Positions 16,574 through 25,058 of a stretch of 64,000 nucleotides of DNA are shown piece after piece. The notes beneath the pieces are model-generated. The model worked only from the letters and a program-made list of their open reading frames with translations. It searched no databases and was not told the DNA's origin. The stretch comes from Bin76 sp963665765 (lineage in GTDB: Bacteria; Actinomycetota; Acidimicrobiia; Spongiisociales; ZC4RG35), in NCBI GenBank assembly GCA_963665765.1, contig OY762464.1:2046001-2110000 (forward strand), written 5' to 3'. The first letter of the stretch is position 1. Every line of letters begins with the position of its first letter. The position numbers and the translations under genes are program-made.

Positions 16574-18835
16574 CTACCCTGCTGCTGCCTGGATGGCCTG
16601 CCAGACTCGGGAGGGGGTTAGGGGCATATCCAGGTGGTGGACACCCAGGGGGCGCAGCGCATCGATGACTGCGTTCTGGATGGCGGGGGTGGCGCCGATT
16701 GTTCCGGCTTCGCCGATGCCTTTGACTCCCAGGGCGTTCTGGGTGGTGGGAGTGATGGTGTGGTCCACTTCGATGGAAGGCAGGTTGGAAGCGGCGGGCA
16801 GCAGATAGGTGGTGAGATTGGTGGTGAGCGGATTGGAATCTTCGTCGTAGAGCACCTGCTCCAGGAGAGCCTGACCGGCGGCCTGGGCCACCCCGCCGTG
16901 CACCTGTCCGTCCACCATGCGGCGGTTGAGGATCTTTCCGCAGTCATCCACCGCGATGTGACGGAGGTAGCGGGTGTCTCCGGTATCGATGTCCACCTCC
17001 ACCACCGCGATGTGGGTTCCGAAGGGAAAAGTGGCTTCGGGTTGGTCGAAGGAGAGCTGGCCGGCCAATCCCTCGTCAGTGACGCGGGCCAGTTCTCCCC
17101 AGGTCATGGCGATGTCGGGCGATCCGGCCACCGATACCCGGCCACCCTGGAACACCACCACGTCCTCGGGGGCGGCCTCGTTGAGGGCTGCGAACAGCAT
17201 CTTCCCCTTTTTCACCACCTCTTGTCCTGCTTTCATGATGGCCGTTCCGCCCAGTTGCAGGGATCGGGACCCCATGGTTCCCCCACCGCTCGCCACCCGG
17301 CCGGTGTCGCCCTGGATATAGATGATCCGCTCCATGGGAACTGCCATCAGTTCCGCCACTATCTGGGTGAGGGAGGTCTCGTGTCCCTGGCCGTGCGAGG
17401 ACAGGCCGGTGGCGATCTCGATGGTGTCGTCGTCGCGGACGGTGACCGATCCCCATTCGCTCCTTCCGGCGGGAGCGGTGATCTCCACATAGGTGCTGAT
17501 CCCCACGCCCAGCCGCCATCGGTCTCCTCTTGCCAGGCGTTCGGATTGTTCCCGACGGACCGAGGAGTAGTCCACCATTTCCAGGGCACGGTCGAGAGCC
17601 TGCTCGTAGTCTCCGGTGTCGTAAAGTTGATTGGTGGGGGTTCGGTAGGGGAACTGGTGGGGTTGAATGAAGTTGCGCCGCCGGATCTCGATGGGATCGA
17701 TCTGGAGTTCCTCGGCCAAAAGATCCATGCACCTTTCCAAAAAAGAGGTGGCCTCGGGCCGTCCGGCGCCCCGGTAGGCGTTGATGGGGCAGGTGTTGGA
17801 GACCACCGACTGGTAGGTGAACTGCACCTTGGGGATGTGATAGGCGCCGTTGGCCACCATGATGCTGAATTCGGGTAGGAAGGCGCCGAAATAAACGTAG
17901 GCGCCGGATTCGGCCACCACGTGCACCCGGAGACCGGTGAGGGTTCCGTCCCGGAGAGCGCCCATTTCGACGGTCTGGTGGTGCCCCCGACCGTGGGGGA
18001 GGGTCAGCATGTTTTCTTCGCGGGTTTCCTGCCAGCGGACCGGACGCCCCAGACGGTGGGCGGCGGCCGCGCACAGCACCTGTTCGGGCATGGGGGCTAT
18101 TTTTACCCCGAATCCCCCGCCCATGTCGGGCACCCGAAATCGCACCAGGTCGCGGTCTATCCCCAGGCTCCGGGCAATGGAATTGCGGTGGACAAAGGCA
18201 TTCTGGGAGCCCGCCCAGACATCCAGTCGATCCCCGTCGGGAACCGCCAGGCAGTTGCTGTTCTCCAAAGGCGCCCCGGCCAACCGCTGGTTGTAGAATT
18301 TGGCCCGGATCACCACTTCCGCTTCGGCCAGGGGATCCTGGGCGGGTTGGGTCAGAGAAGTATCCAGGGCGATGTTGGTCCCCACTTCCGGAAACAGCAG
18401 GGGAGCGTCGTCCGCCAGGGCGTCGAGGGGCGAGGTGACGGTCGGCAGTGGGTCGATGTCGACCCAGACTTTGCGGGCGGCGTCGGCGGCCTGTCGGTCG
18501 GTCTCCGCGATCACTACCGCCACCGCCTCTCCGACGAAGCGAACTCGGTCGGAGGCGGGAACCGGTTGGGTGAACCGGTGGTCGGCGCCCGGGGACCCCA
18601 CCGAGAGATCGCGGAGGCCCAGATCGGCATGGGTGAACACCGCCACCACCCCCGGAGATTCGGAGGCCTCTTCGGTGTCGATGTCGGTGATGATTCCGTG
18701 GGGCAAGTCGGAGCGCACCACCTTCATCCACAGGGCGTCCGGTCTGCTGATGTTGCCGACATACCGGCCTTGTCCTCGGATGAGTCTGGGATCCTCCACC
18801 CGCTTTACGGCCGCGCCGATGATTGAACTCTGCAT
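16574..18835 (-). CDS. Xanthine dehydrogenase family large subunit (CoxL form-II-like), orphan
   Basis: A 753-residue molybdopterin-binding subunit of the aldehyde/xanthine/CO dehydrogenase family. It begins IGAAVKRVEDPRLIRGQGRY, has the MGGGFGVK dithiolene-binding loop, the active-site loop NAYRGAGRPEA (form II, not the AYRCSFR of true CO dehydrogenase), QVHGGVAQAAGQAL, and the catalytic glutamate in VKGIGEAGTIG. No FeS or FAD subunit gene adjoins it, unlike the CoxMSL set at 26-29.5 kb, so it must borrow partners or act otherwise. ATG 18835 (MQSSIIGAA) fits the family N-terminus. Confidence 0.88.
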   Translation of the reverse strand: MQSSIIGAAVKRVEDPRLIRGQGRYVGNISRPDALWMKVVRSDLPHGIITDIDTEEASESPGVVAVFTHADLGLRDLSVGSPGADHRFTQPVPASDRVRFVGEAVAVVIAETDRQAADAARKVWVDIDPLPTVTSPLDALADDAPLLFPEVGTNIALDTSLTQPAQDPLAEAEVVIRAKFYNQRLAGAPLENSNCLAVPDGDRLDVWAGSQNAFVHRNSIARSLGIDRDLVRFRVPDMGGGFGVKIAPMPEQVLCAAAAHRLGRPVRWQETREENMLTLPHGRGHHQTVEMGALRDGTLTGLRVHVVAESGAYVYFGAFLPEFSIMVANGAYHIPKVQFTYQSVVSNTCPINAYRGAGRPEATSFLERCMDLLAEELQIDPIEIRRRNFIQPHQFPYRTPTNQLYDTGDYEQALDRALEMVDYSSVRREQSERLARGDRWRLGVGISTYVEITAPAGRSEWGSVTVRDDDTIEIATGLSSHGQGHETSLTQIVAELMAVPMERIIYIQGDTGRVASGGGTMGSRSLQLGGTAIMKAGQEVVKKGKMLFAALNEAAPEDVVVFQGGRVSVAGSPDIAMTWGELARVTDEGLAGQLSFDQPEATFPFGTHIAVVEVDIDTGDTRYLRHIAVDDCGKILNRRMVDGQVHGGVAQAAGQALLEQVLYDEDSNPLTTNLTTYLLPAASNLPSIEVDHTITPTTQNALGVKGIGEAGTIGATPAIQNAVIDALRPLGVHHLDMPLTPSRVWQAIQAAAG

Positions 18836-19045
18836 GCCAGAAATAGTAGGACTTTCGCAAGGCCGTTCGGTCAAGGCGGTCGGCTTCGGCTGGGACGATA
18901 GTCGGCAAGCTCAGAGAGTATTGGCTGCGAATCTGCCCCGGTTAGCGTCAAGTTGATGCGCTTCAGGTGGGTTTTGTGATCGAAGCCCAGGCCCTGCCCG
19001 GGGAGTGCCTGGGAAATCCCGATGGGCGGATGGTGGCGCATTTCT

Positions 19046-19100
19046 CGCGAAAATTCCCCCCCCTTCGGGCCCTCCCCCGCCGCCGCCTGGCCTTCGGTTG
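19046..19100. repeat. GC-rich intergenic repeat, copy 1
   Basis: Contains CGCGAAAATTC followed by a pyrimidine-rich run. The 29 bases from TTCGGGCCCTCCCCCGCCGC onward align with 54226-54254 at about 25 of 29 positions; the preceding CGCGAAA-TTC is shared too. A third, weaker match (CGCGAAATTC then CCCTCCCCCG) lies near 23886. Possibly an interspersed family; alignment done by eye. Confidence 0.45.
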
Positions 19101-19187
19101 GGCAGGCGCCGGCCAGGTTGGAACGATGCTCACGTTACAACCGGATCAGGGCTCCTGTCCTGTCTGATGAAGTCGATGTGATCCCTT

Positions 19188-19222
19188 GATGCGGTCCGCA
19201 CGACGCCGGAGCGGACCGCATC
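19188..19222. terminator. Perfect 12-bp inverted repeat, possible terminator or operator
   Basis: GATGCGGTCCGC and GCGGACCGCATC separated by 11 bases. It lies about 100 bases beyond the stop of the E1 beta gene, where a terminator is expected. No U-tract follows on the minus strand, so it may instead be a protein-binding palindrome or mRNA-stabilising hairpin. Confidence 0.45.
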
Positions 19223-19319
19223 TCGGTGCTTGGCTCCTTTCACTATGAACGGTCGGTGGGACAAGGTCAATGCTTTTGACCGGGATTCTTTCACAATCTT
19301 TAGTCGGAGAGGAGCCGTT

Positions 19320-20297
19320 CTAATAGGCGACCAGAGTGGCGGCCGCCTTGGCGATCTTTCGGGCGTTGGGTCGATAGGCGTCTTCGAGGGGGGGACTGAA
19401 GGGGACTGGTGTGTCAAGTCCCCCCAGGCGGGTGACCGGTGCGTCCAGCCATTCAAAGCACTCTTCGGCGACGCGGGCGGTCACTTCGGCGCCTACTCCC
19501 ACCAGCCGGTTGGCCGAATGCACCACCAGCACTCGGGAGGTCCGAGCCACGCTCCTCGCCACAGTGTCGAAGTCGAGGGGTTTCAAAGTCCGCAGATCCA
19601 CCACTTCCGCCTCAATGCCCTGAGCGCTGAGCGTCTCGGCGGCCTGTAGCGACTGGGGAACCTGGGCGCCGTAGGTAACCACGGTCAAATGAACGCCCTC
19701 TCGCACTACCCGAGCCTTTCCGATGGGCACCAGATGCTCCCCGGCGGGCACCGGTCCCCGCAGGGAGCGATACAGGGGTTTGGCCTCGAAGTAGATCACC
19801 GGGTTGGGATCGCGCACCGCCGAACACAAAAGCCCTTTGGCGTCGGCCGGATTGGAGGGCGCCACCACTTTCAATCCGGGGGTGTGGACGAACCAGGCCT
19901 CGGGGTTCTGACTGTGAAACGGACCCGAGCGGATCCCGCCGTCGGACGGCGCCCTGATCACCCACGGAATCTTGCCCCCGAAGCGGTAATGGATGGTGGC
20001 GGCGGATTGAACGATGGAGTCGAATCCCGTGGAGATGAAGTCGGCGAACTGCACCTCAACGATGGGACGAAGGCCCATGAGGGCCATTCCGTTGGCCATG
20101 CCGATGAAAGACTGCTCGGCGAGGGGAGTGTTGAGCACCCGTTGGTCTCCGAAGCGCTTGGCCAGCCCTTTGGTCACTTTGAAGGCCCCTCCGAATTCGC
20201 CTCCCACGTCCTCGCCCAACACCAGCACATCGGGGTCTCTTTCCATCTCGTGGCAGATGGCGTCGGAGATGGCCTCCAGGTAGGTGAGTTGCTTCAT
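19320..20297 (-). CDS. 2-oxoacid dehydrogenase E1 component, beta subunit
   Basis: A 325-residue transketolase-like beta subunit of the pyruvate/branched-chain 2-oxoacid/acetoin dehydrogenase type: YLEAISDAICHEMERD, LGEDVG, NTPLAEQSFIGMANGMA, IRAPSDGGIRSGPFHSQNPE, and VVDLRTLKPLD. Works with the alpha subunit in thiamine-diphosphate-dependent decarboxylation. Its ATG overlaps the alpha stop by ATGA. No E2 or E3 gene lies within the window, so the specific substrate is open. Confidence 0.92.
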   Translation of the reverse strand: MKQLTYLEAISDAICHEMERDPDVLVLGEDVGGEFGGAFKVTKGLAKRFGDQRVLNTPLAEQSFIGMANGMALMGLRPIVEVQFADFISTGFDSIVQSAATIHYRFGGKIPWVIRAPSDGGIRSGPFHSQNPEAWFVHTPGLKVVAPSNPADAKGLLCSAVRDPNPVIYFEAKPLYRSLRGPVPAGEHLVPIGKARVVREGVHLTVVTYGAQVPQSLQAAETLSAQGIEAEVVDLRTLKPLDFDTVARSVARTSRVLVVHSANRLVGVGAEVTARVAEECFEWLDAPVTRLGGLDTPVPFSPPLEDAYRPNARKIAKAAATLVAY

Positions 20298-21316
20298 GCG
20301 TACACTCGCTCGGTGACCGTGTCGGGGTCGGGGAAGGGCGCCGCCTCGGCTTCGGCCACCGCCTGTTCGATCTCCTCCTGTGCCCAGGCCTCTATCTCCT
20401 CCAACTGGGAAGTCTCGGCTCGCTTCTCCTCCAGTAGCCGTCGGCGATAGATAACCAGCGGATCGCGAGGTTCCCACTCCTCCAGGAGTTCCCGGGGAAC
20501 ATACTCGGCGCCGTCGTGGATGGCATGGCCCAGCATTCGCATGGTCCGGGCCTCGATCACGGTCGGCCCTCCGCCCGCCCGAGCCTGCTCGACTGCCTTT
20601 TTGATAGCCCGATACATGGCCTCTGCGTCGTTGCCGTCCTCGCTTCTGGCCGAAAGCCCGTAGCCGGCCGCCCGCTCGGCGATGGCGAAAGTGGCCATCT
20701 GCTGGCGAAGGGGGGTGGAATAGGCGTACTGGTTGTTCTCCACGATCAGCACCAGAGGGGCTTGGTACAAGGCGGCCATGTTCAGTGATTCGTGGTAGGG
20801 GCCGGTGGTGGTTCCCCCGTCGCCACAAACGGTCAGGGCCACCCGGGGCTCTCCCCGGTACTTGAAGGCCATCGCCATTCCCAGGCTGAGGGGGAGTTGT
20901 TGGGGAATGTGGGAAACGTACCCAACGATCCCCAAGCTCAGGTCGCCCATGCCATGCAGGTTGGCGTCCCTGCCCCGGCTGGGGCCGGTCTCGCGGCCCA
21001 AAAGATTGCCGAACACCCGGGCGGGAGTCATCCCTCTCACCAGATAGGCACCCACGTCGCGATGCATGGGAGCGATCACGTCGTCGGGTCCGAGCGCCAT
21101 TCCCATCGACACGCTGATTGCTTCGTGTCCCCGGCCACTGAAGGTTCCTCCCAGTCCTCTTCCCTGTTTCCACATGGCCACCATGGTGTCGTCCAAAGTG
21201 CGGGTGAGACACATCCACCGATAGAGGTCGAGGCGCAATCGGTTGGTCAGGGTGCTGTCTTCCGGAGTAGCGAAGAGAGCCTGGCGGATCTGTTCACCGA
21301 AGATGTCGTGGCTCAT
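20294..21316 (-). CDS. 2-oxoacid dehydrogenase E1 component, alpha subunit
   Basis: A 340-residue protein with the thiamine-diphosphate motif CGDGGTTTGPYHESLN ... IVENN, plus GRGHEAISVSMG and HRDVGAYLVRGM. Phosphate-loop equivalent near SHIPQQLPLSLG. ATG 21316 (MSHDIFGEQ) overlaps the upstream permease stop by ATGA; a longer in-frame extension would overlap the permease coding region extensively and has no similarity. Cotranslation with an exporter is unusual and may reflect operon shuffling. Confidence 0.92.
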   Translation of the reverse strand: MSHDIFGEQIRQALFATPEDSTLTNRLRLDLYRWMCLTRTLDDTMVAMWKQGRGLGGTFSGRGHEAISVSMGMALGPDDVIAPMHRDVGAYLVRGMTPARVFGNLLGRETGPSRGRDANLHGMGDLSLGIVGYVSHIPQQLPLSLGMAMAFKYRGEPRVALTVCGDGGTTTGPYHESLNMAALYQAPLVLIVENNQYAYSTPLRQQMATFAIAERAAGYGLSARSEDGNDAEAMYRAIKKAVEQARAGGGPTVIEARTMRMLGHAIHDGAEYVPRELLEEWEPRDPLVIYRRRLLEEKRAETSQLEEIEAWAQEEIEQAVAEAEAAPFPDPDTVTERVYA

Positions 21317-22116
21317 TTCAACAGGGTTCCCACCAGACGGCGGGAGATGACCGCCACCGCCACCGACCCCATCAGGGCCAGCACTCCGATGTGCGCCGTC
21401 AGTGTCCAGTCGAATTGTCCCAGGGTGAAGGCTCTCAACAGTTCCGTTCCGTGATAGAGGGGAGAGATCTGCATGATGGGCTGAAGGAATGGCGGGTACA
21501 CGCTTAGAGGATAGAAGGTTCCTGAGAAAAGGAAGAGAGGCAGAATCACCAACTGGATCATGTCGAAGTCGTGCCAGGTGCGCATGAAGGTGACGGCGGC
21601 GAATCCGGCGGCGGAAAACGTGAAACCCACCAGCAGGGCGCCGAGCACCGCGCCCGGGGCCCAGGGGGAAGAGGTCAATCCGGTGAGGTACATGAGCGTC
21701 AGGAACCCGCAGGCGTAGATGCCGGCTCGCAACTGCGCCCACAGGATCTCTCCCACGGTGATGTCCGCCACCCTCATGGGGGTGGCCAGCATCGCGTCAT
21801 AGGTGCGGTTGTAGTGGAGCTTGAAGAAGATGGGAAAGGTGGACTCGACGATGGCGCCGTTCATGGCGGACGCCGCCAGGAGACCGGGCGCTACGAAAGC
21901 GGCGTAGGAAAGAGTTTGTCCCCCCGTGGTGACCTCCCCCACAAAGCTTCCCAGACCTATTCCCACCGCGAAAAGGTAGAAGACCGGCTCGCAGAACCCG
22001 GCGATTATCACCAGCCAGATGCGTTTGTAGACCAGCAGGTTGCGTTGAAGAAGCCGACCGGCCCGTCGGGTGGGGCGGGATTGGGGCGGAAAAAGCCGGG
22101 CCAGTAGCAGACTCAT
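21313..22116 (-). CDS. ABC-2 type permease (NodJ-like), second subunit
   Basis: A 267-residue protein with six predicted membrane segments and the ABC-2/NodJ pattern (VAPGLLAASAMNGAIVEST, LPLFLFSGTFYPL, PIMQISPLYHGTELLR). Overlaps the preceding permease gene by ATGA. With it and the ATPase it should form a heterodimeric exporter for a lipid, polysaccharide or drug. Substrate unknown. Confidence 0.88.
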   Translation of the reverse strand: MSLLLARLFPPQSRPTRRAGRLLQRNLLVYKRIWLVIIAGFCEPVFYLFAVGIGLGSFVGEVTTGGQTLSYAAFVAPGLLAASAMNGAIVESTFPIFFKLHYNRTYDAMLATPMRVADITVGEILWAQLRAGIYACGFLTLMYLTGLTSSPWAPGAVLGALLVGFTFSAAGFAAVTFMRTWHDFDMIQLVILPLFLFSGTFYPLSVYPPFLQPIMQISPLYHGTELLRAFTLGQFDWTLTAHIGVLALMGSVAVAVISRRLVGTLLK

Positions 22117-22889
22117 ACGAGCAACCGTCTGGTCAATTGCCTGCCCGCCGCCCACCATCCGGCCGCCAGGGCGGCCGCCAGGTAGCCCACCTCGGTCCAG
22201 ACCGGGAGGGTGAGGGGGATATCGATGATGATCCGCCGGCACAGTTCCACTCCGTGCCAGGCGGGACTGATCATCGCAATGGGCTGCAGGAAGTTGGGCA
22301 GTTGGTCGATCGGGAAGAAGGCGCCCGAAAACAGGAACAGGGGGATGATGCTGAAGCGGAACAAGGCGACCATGGTTGAATCTTCTTTGATCCAGGCCGC
22401 CAAGGCGGCCATGGGGGAGGCAAAGGCCATGCCGGTCAGCGTGGCGGCCGGAACGGCCGCCAGAGCCTTCCCGAAAGGCGCCGCTCCGAATATCCAGATC
22501 ACCACCGCAAAAGCGGTGGAGACGAACAGCAATCTGATGAATATCCAGATCATCAAGCCGGTCAGGAGGTCTCCGGGGGTGAGGGGAGTAGAGATCTGCG
22601 CCCAATAGTTCTTTCGCCATTTGATCCCGGTTCGAACCGGCCAGGACGATTCGGTGATGGCGGTTTGCATGGCGGAGGCGGCCATCAATCCCGGAGCGAT
22701 AAAGGCCAAATACCCGATGTCTCCCAAGATCTCGTTGGTGTTGCGGTCGATCAGAGTTCCCAACCCCATTCCCATGGCCACCAGAAAGAGGATGGGACGC
22801 AACCAGGTGGTCAGCACCGTGCCGCGCCACGTGCGGCGGTAAAAGCGATATTCGGCTTCCACCACCAGCAGGGGCCGGGGGGTGGTCAT
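22113..22889 (-). CDS. ABC-2 type permease (NodJ-like), first subunit
   Basis: A 258-residue membrane protein paralogous to the following permease: IAPGLMAASAMQTAITES, IPLFLFSGAFFPIDQLP and PIAMISPAWHGVELCRR occur in the same order. Six hydrophobic segments. ATG 22889 overlaps the ATPase stop (ATGA), giving a tightly coupled ATPase-permease-permease operon. Confidence 0.88.
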   Translation of the reverse strand: MTTPRPLLVVEAEYRFYRRTWRGTVLTTWLRPILFLVAMGMGLGTLIDRNTNEILGDIGYLAFIAPGLMAASAMQTAITESSWPVRTGIKWRKNYWAQISTPLTPGDLLTGLMIWIFIRLLFVSTAFAVVIWIFGAAPFGKALAAVPAATLTGMAFASPMAALAAWIKEDSTMVALFRFSIIPLFLFSGAFFPIDQLPNFLQPIAMISPAWHGVELCRRIIIDIPLTLPVWTEVGYLAAALAAGWWAAGRQLTRRLLV

Positions 22890-23812
22890 TCGATTAGCTG
22901 GCGTCCGGTGAGCCGCAGGAAGACGTCCTCCAGGGTGGAGCGTCGAATGAGGGTGGAGATGGGGTGAACTCCCCGACGGGATAGGCGGGCTACTGCCTCG
23001 TCGGCGTTGTCGGTGTAGATCATCACCTTGTCGGGCAGATTCTCGGTTCGTACGGCCACCTTCACGATGATGGGCATGGCCCGCTCCTGGTCTCGGTCTT
23101 CGAATCGCATCTCCAGCACATCCCTGGTGGAATAACGTTCGATGAGCGCCTTCGGCGATCCCTCGGCGACGATCCGGCCTTTGTCCATCACCACCAGACG
23201 GTCACAGAGTTGTTCCGCCTCGTCCATGTAGTGGGTGGTGATGATGAGGGTGACGCCTTCCTGTTTGAGCTGGTAGAGGCGATCCCACACCACATGACGC
23301 GCCTGGGGATCCAAACCGGTGGTGGGTTCGTCCAGGATCAACAGCTCCGGTTGGTTGATCAGACCTCGGGCGATGATCAAGCGCCGCTTCATGCCGCCGG
23401 ACAGCGGATCCACCCGGCTGTCGCGACGTTCGCTCAGTTGGACGAACTCCAATAGTTCACTGGTTCGGAGATCTATGTCGGCTCGGGATATGTTGAAGTA
23501 ACGGCCATAGGTGAGCAGGTTCTCGTACACGGAGAGTTCCCGATCGAGGTTGTCTTCCTGGGGAACCACGCCCAGCCGGGCGCGGATTTTGACGCCCTGG
23601 GTCATGGGATCCATCCCCAGCACCCGGAGATACCCGGAAGTGGCGGGGGAAGTGGCGCCGATCATTCGCATGGTGGAACTTTTGCCCGCTCCGTTTGGTC
23701 CGAGGAAACCGAAGACTTCGCCGGCCTGGATTTGGAAGTTGATGTTGTCGACCGCGGTGAACTCCCCAAAATTCTTGCTCAACCCGCGCCCGACCACCAG
23801 TGATTCGACCAT
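22886..23812 (-). CDS. ABC transporter ATP-binding protein (NodI/DrrA-like)
   Basis: A 308-residue ATPase: Walker A GPNGAGKSST, Q-loop GVVPQEDNLD, signature PLSGGMKRRL, Walker B LLILDEPTTGLD, H-loop ITTHYMDEAE, then a C-terminal extension of about 90 residues common in NodI/DrrA export ATPases. ATG 23812 (MVESLVVG) matches the family start; the upstream extension of the frame does not resemble the family. Confidence 0.92.
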   Translation of the reverse strand: MVESLVVGRGLSKNFGEFTAVDNINFQIQAGEVFGFLGPNGAGKSSTMRMIGATSPATSGYLRVLGMDPMTQGVKIRARLGVVPQEDNLDRELSVYENLLTYGRYFNISRADIDLRTSELLEFVQLSERRDSRVDPLSGGMKRRLIIARGLINQPELLILDEPTTGLDPQARHVVWDRLYQLKQEGVTLIITTHYMDEAEQLCDRLVVMDKGRIVAEGSPKALIERYSTRDVLEMRFEDRDQERAMPIIVKVAVRTENLPDKVMIYTDNADEAVARLSRRGVHPISTLIRRSTLEDVFLRLTGRQLIE

Positions 23813-24193
23813 TAGAAATAGGGTACCGGCCGCAACCGGGGCCTGGTTCCCTCTTCGGCTGCCCCGTTCATTCTGACCAACTAAGTCGCGAAATTCGCCT
23901 GGTCCCTCCCCCGACACCGTATGAGAGGGTAACTGCCCAGGTCAATGCCTAATGTGTCTTTGTCAGTACCAGTTATAGTATCAGCAAGGCGTTTCTTACT
24001 CCTGAAATGTGTGCGGCCGCAATAGAGGGGGAACCACCAGCCTCACACCCGCACAAACGAACACTGAATCTCACCGGGTTTGAGAGGAAATGTGTTCGCC
24101 CAGTCATCGAAAGCGTGAGGGCATGGGGAAACGAGGAGGCATCGCAGATGCCCCCTATCTCTTGGTTGCTCCCAACGTATACTCTAAAGATAG
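23813..24193. other. Intergenic region between divergent ABC exporter and accessory genes
   Basis: About 380 bases, with no supported gene. It must hold promoters for the minus-strand exporter operon and the plus-strand hypothetical gene at 24194. GC drops toward 23945-24000 (AT-rich stretch around TTATAGTATCAGC), a likely promoter area. A short segment at 23886 shares CGCGAAATTC and CCCTCCCCCG with the repeats at 19.05 and 54.2 kb. Confidence 0.5.
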
Positions 24194-24532
24194 ATGAGAG
24201 ACCCGAACGCCATCATAGGGAAAGCTCCACCGAGCGAAGACGTTCTACGCATGCTGGAGGCCGAATCCGCTGAATGGGCCGAGAATGGACCCATGGGTCC
24301 CTACGACACCACCTACTCGGTTCCACACCAACATGAGGACTGGGAAGTCGAGTTCGATCTGCTCACCGTCACCGTAGATGACATCATCACTCAATGCGGG
24401 TACCCCGAGAGCGCGAGAGCAAGACTTTCCGAGATACATCGGCGGCTAGCGGAATACAGGCTCAGCTACTACAAGGGTCCTATCAATGGCAGAATTCCCC
24501 TATTGGAGGCCACCCACACGGGCGTTGCCTGA
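24194..24532 (+). CDS. Hypothetical acidic protein, first of a coupled pair
   Basis: 112 residues, strongly acidic in the first two thirds (EDVLRMLEAESAEWAENG, EDWEVEFD), with a possible helical segment SARARLSEIHRRLAEYRLSYY near the end. No family recognised. ATG at 24194. The next gene starts with GTG directly after its TGA, so the pair is probably cotranslated. An acidic small protein followed by a basic small protein is the common build of toxin-antitoxin pairs, but nothing proves it here. Confidence 0.55.
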   Translation: MRDPNAIIGKAPPSEDVLRMLEAESAEWAENGPMGPYDTTYSVPHQHEDWEVEFDLLTVTVDDIITQCGYPESARARLSEIHRRLAEYRLSYYKGPINGRIPLLEATHTGVA

Positions 24533-24826
24533 GTGGCGAAATATTGGCCCACAGGCCTGTCTGAAGAAGATATCTTTGTTGCGCCATCAGCATCTCGCCG
24601 TGTTTCTCGGAAGCACATTCTGGATATTGCGGCTCTTCACAACCGCCATTTGCATGAAATCGAATATGGCAAAAGGAACGAGAATCGTGACCGTTTCTAT
24701 GGGAGCCGCAGTGTCTTCGGGACGGGAACGACCAGGGACGAGGTTCTGGTGACATTAGGACTGCGCGAAGATGTCAACAACACAACCGACTATGAGTGCT
24801 TGATCTTCCATGCCCACTACGCCTAG
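24533..24826 (+). CDS. Hypothetical small protein, second of a coupled pair
   Basis: 97 residues, GTG start with no gap after the previous stop. It is basic and histidine-rich in the middle (RRVSRKHILDIAALHNRH, then EIEYGKRNENRDRF), ending DYECLIFHAHYA. No family recognised. Could be a toxin partner or simply an unknown accessory protein. Confidence 0.5.
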   Translation: MAKYWPTGLSEEDIFVAPSASRRVSRKHILDIAALHNRHLHEIEYGKRNENRDRFYGSRSVFGTGTTRDEVLVTLGLREDVNNTTDYECLIFHAHYA

Positions 24827-25058
24827 TCATGTGAATCACACCGGGTTTTTCGGAGGGGTTTGGTGTGACCGGTGACGAGGTTGTCTGGGAAGATGTCTCC
24901 CAAACAGGTTACGCTTCCGTTGGTTGTGAGGATGATGGCCCTTTTCGGTAACGTCGTGATATGACCTGGGGAGGTGGCATGAAGCCCGATGACGAATATT
25001 TGGTGAAGCTCGGCTTGGTTCCAGGTCGGTGGGTAGGCTGAGGATATGACTTCAGCCG
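24827..25058. other. Short gap with a possible gene remnant
   Basis: About 230 bases. A 26-codon frame at 24961-25041 (MKPDDEYLVKLGLVPGRWVG at its end) looks protein-like but is too short to assign. ATG 25048 opens a 15-codon frame overlapping the next gene in another phase. The stretch may be the decayed 5' part of the following gene or neighbour. Confidence 0.3.

Larger units (their letters stand above)
18836..19319. other. 480-base intergenic region with hairpins and GC-rich segment
   Basis: No gene seen. It contains the upstream region of the orphan CoxL gene and the 3' flank of the E1 operon, both on the minus strand. Holdings: a GC-rich segment at 19046-19100 resembling one at 54195-54260, a perfect 12-base inverted repeat at 19188-19222, and a smaller one, GGTCAA/TTGACC, at 19265-19281. 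Confidence 0.6.

Noticed and set aside
16574..18835. Calling the orphan large subunit a carbon monoxide dehydrogenase
   Set aside because: Active-site loop is AYRGAGR, not the AYRCSFR of form I; substrate left open.
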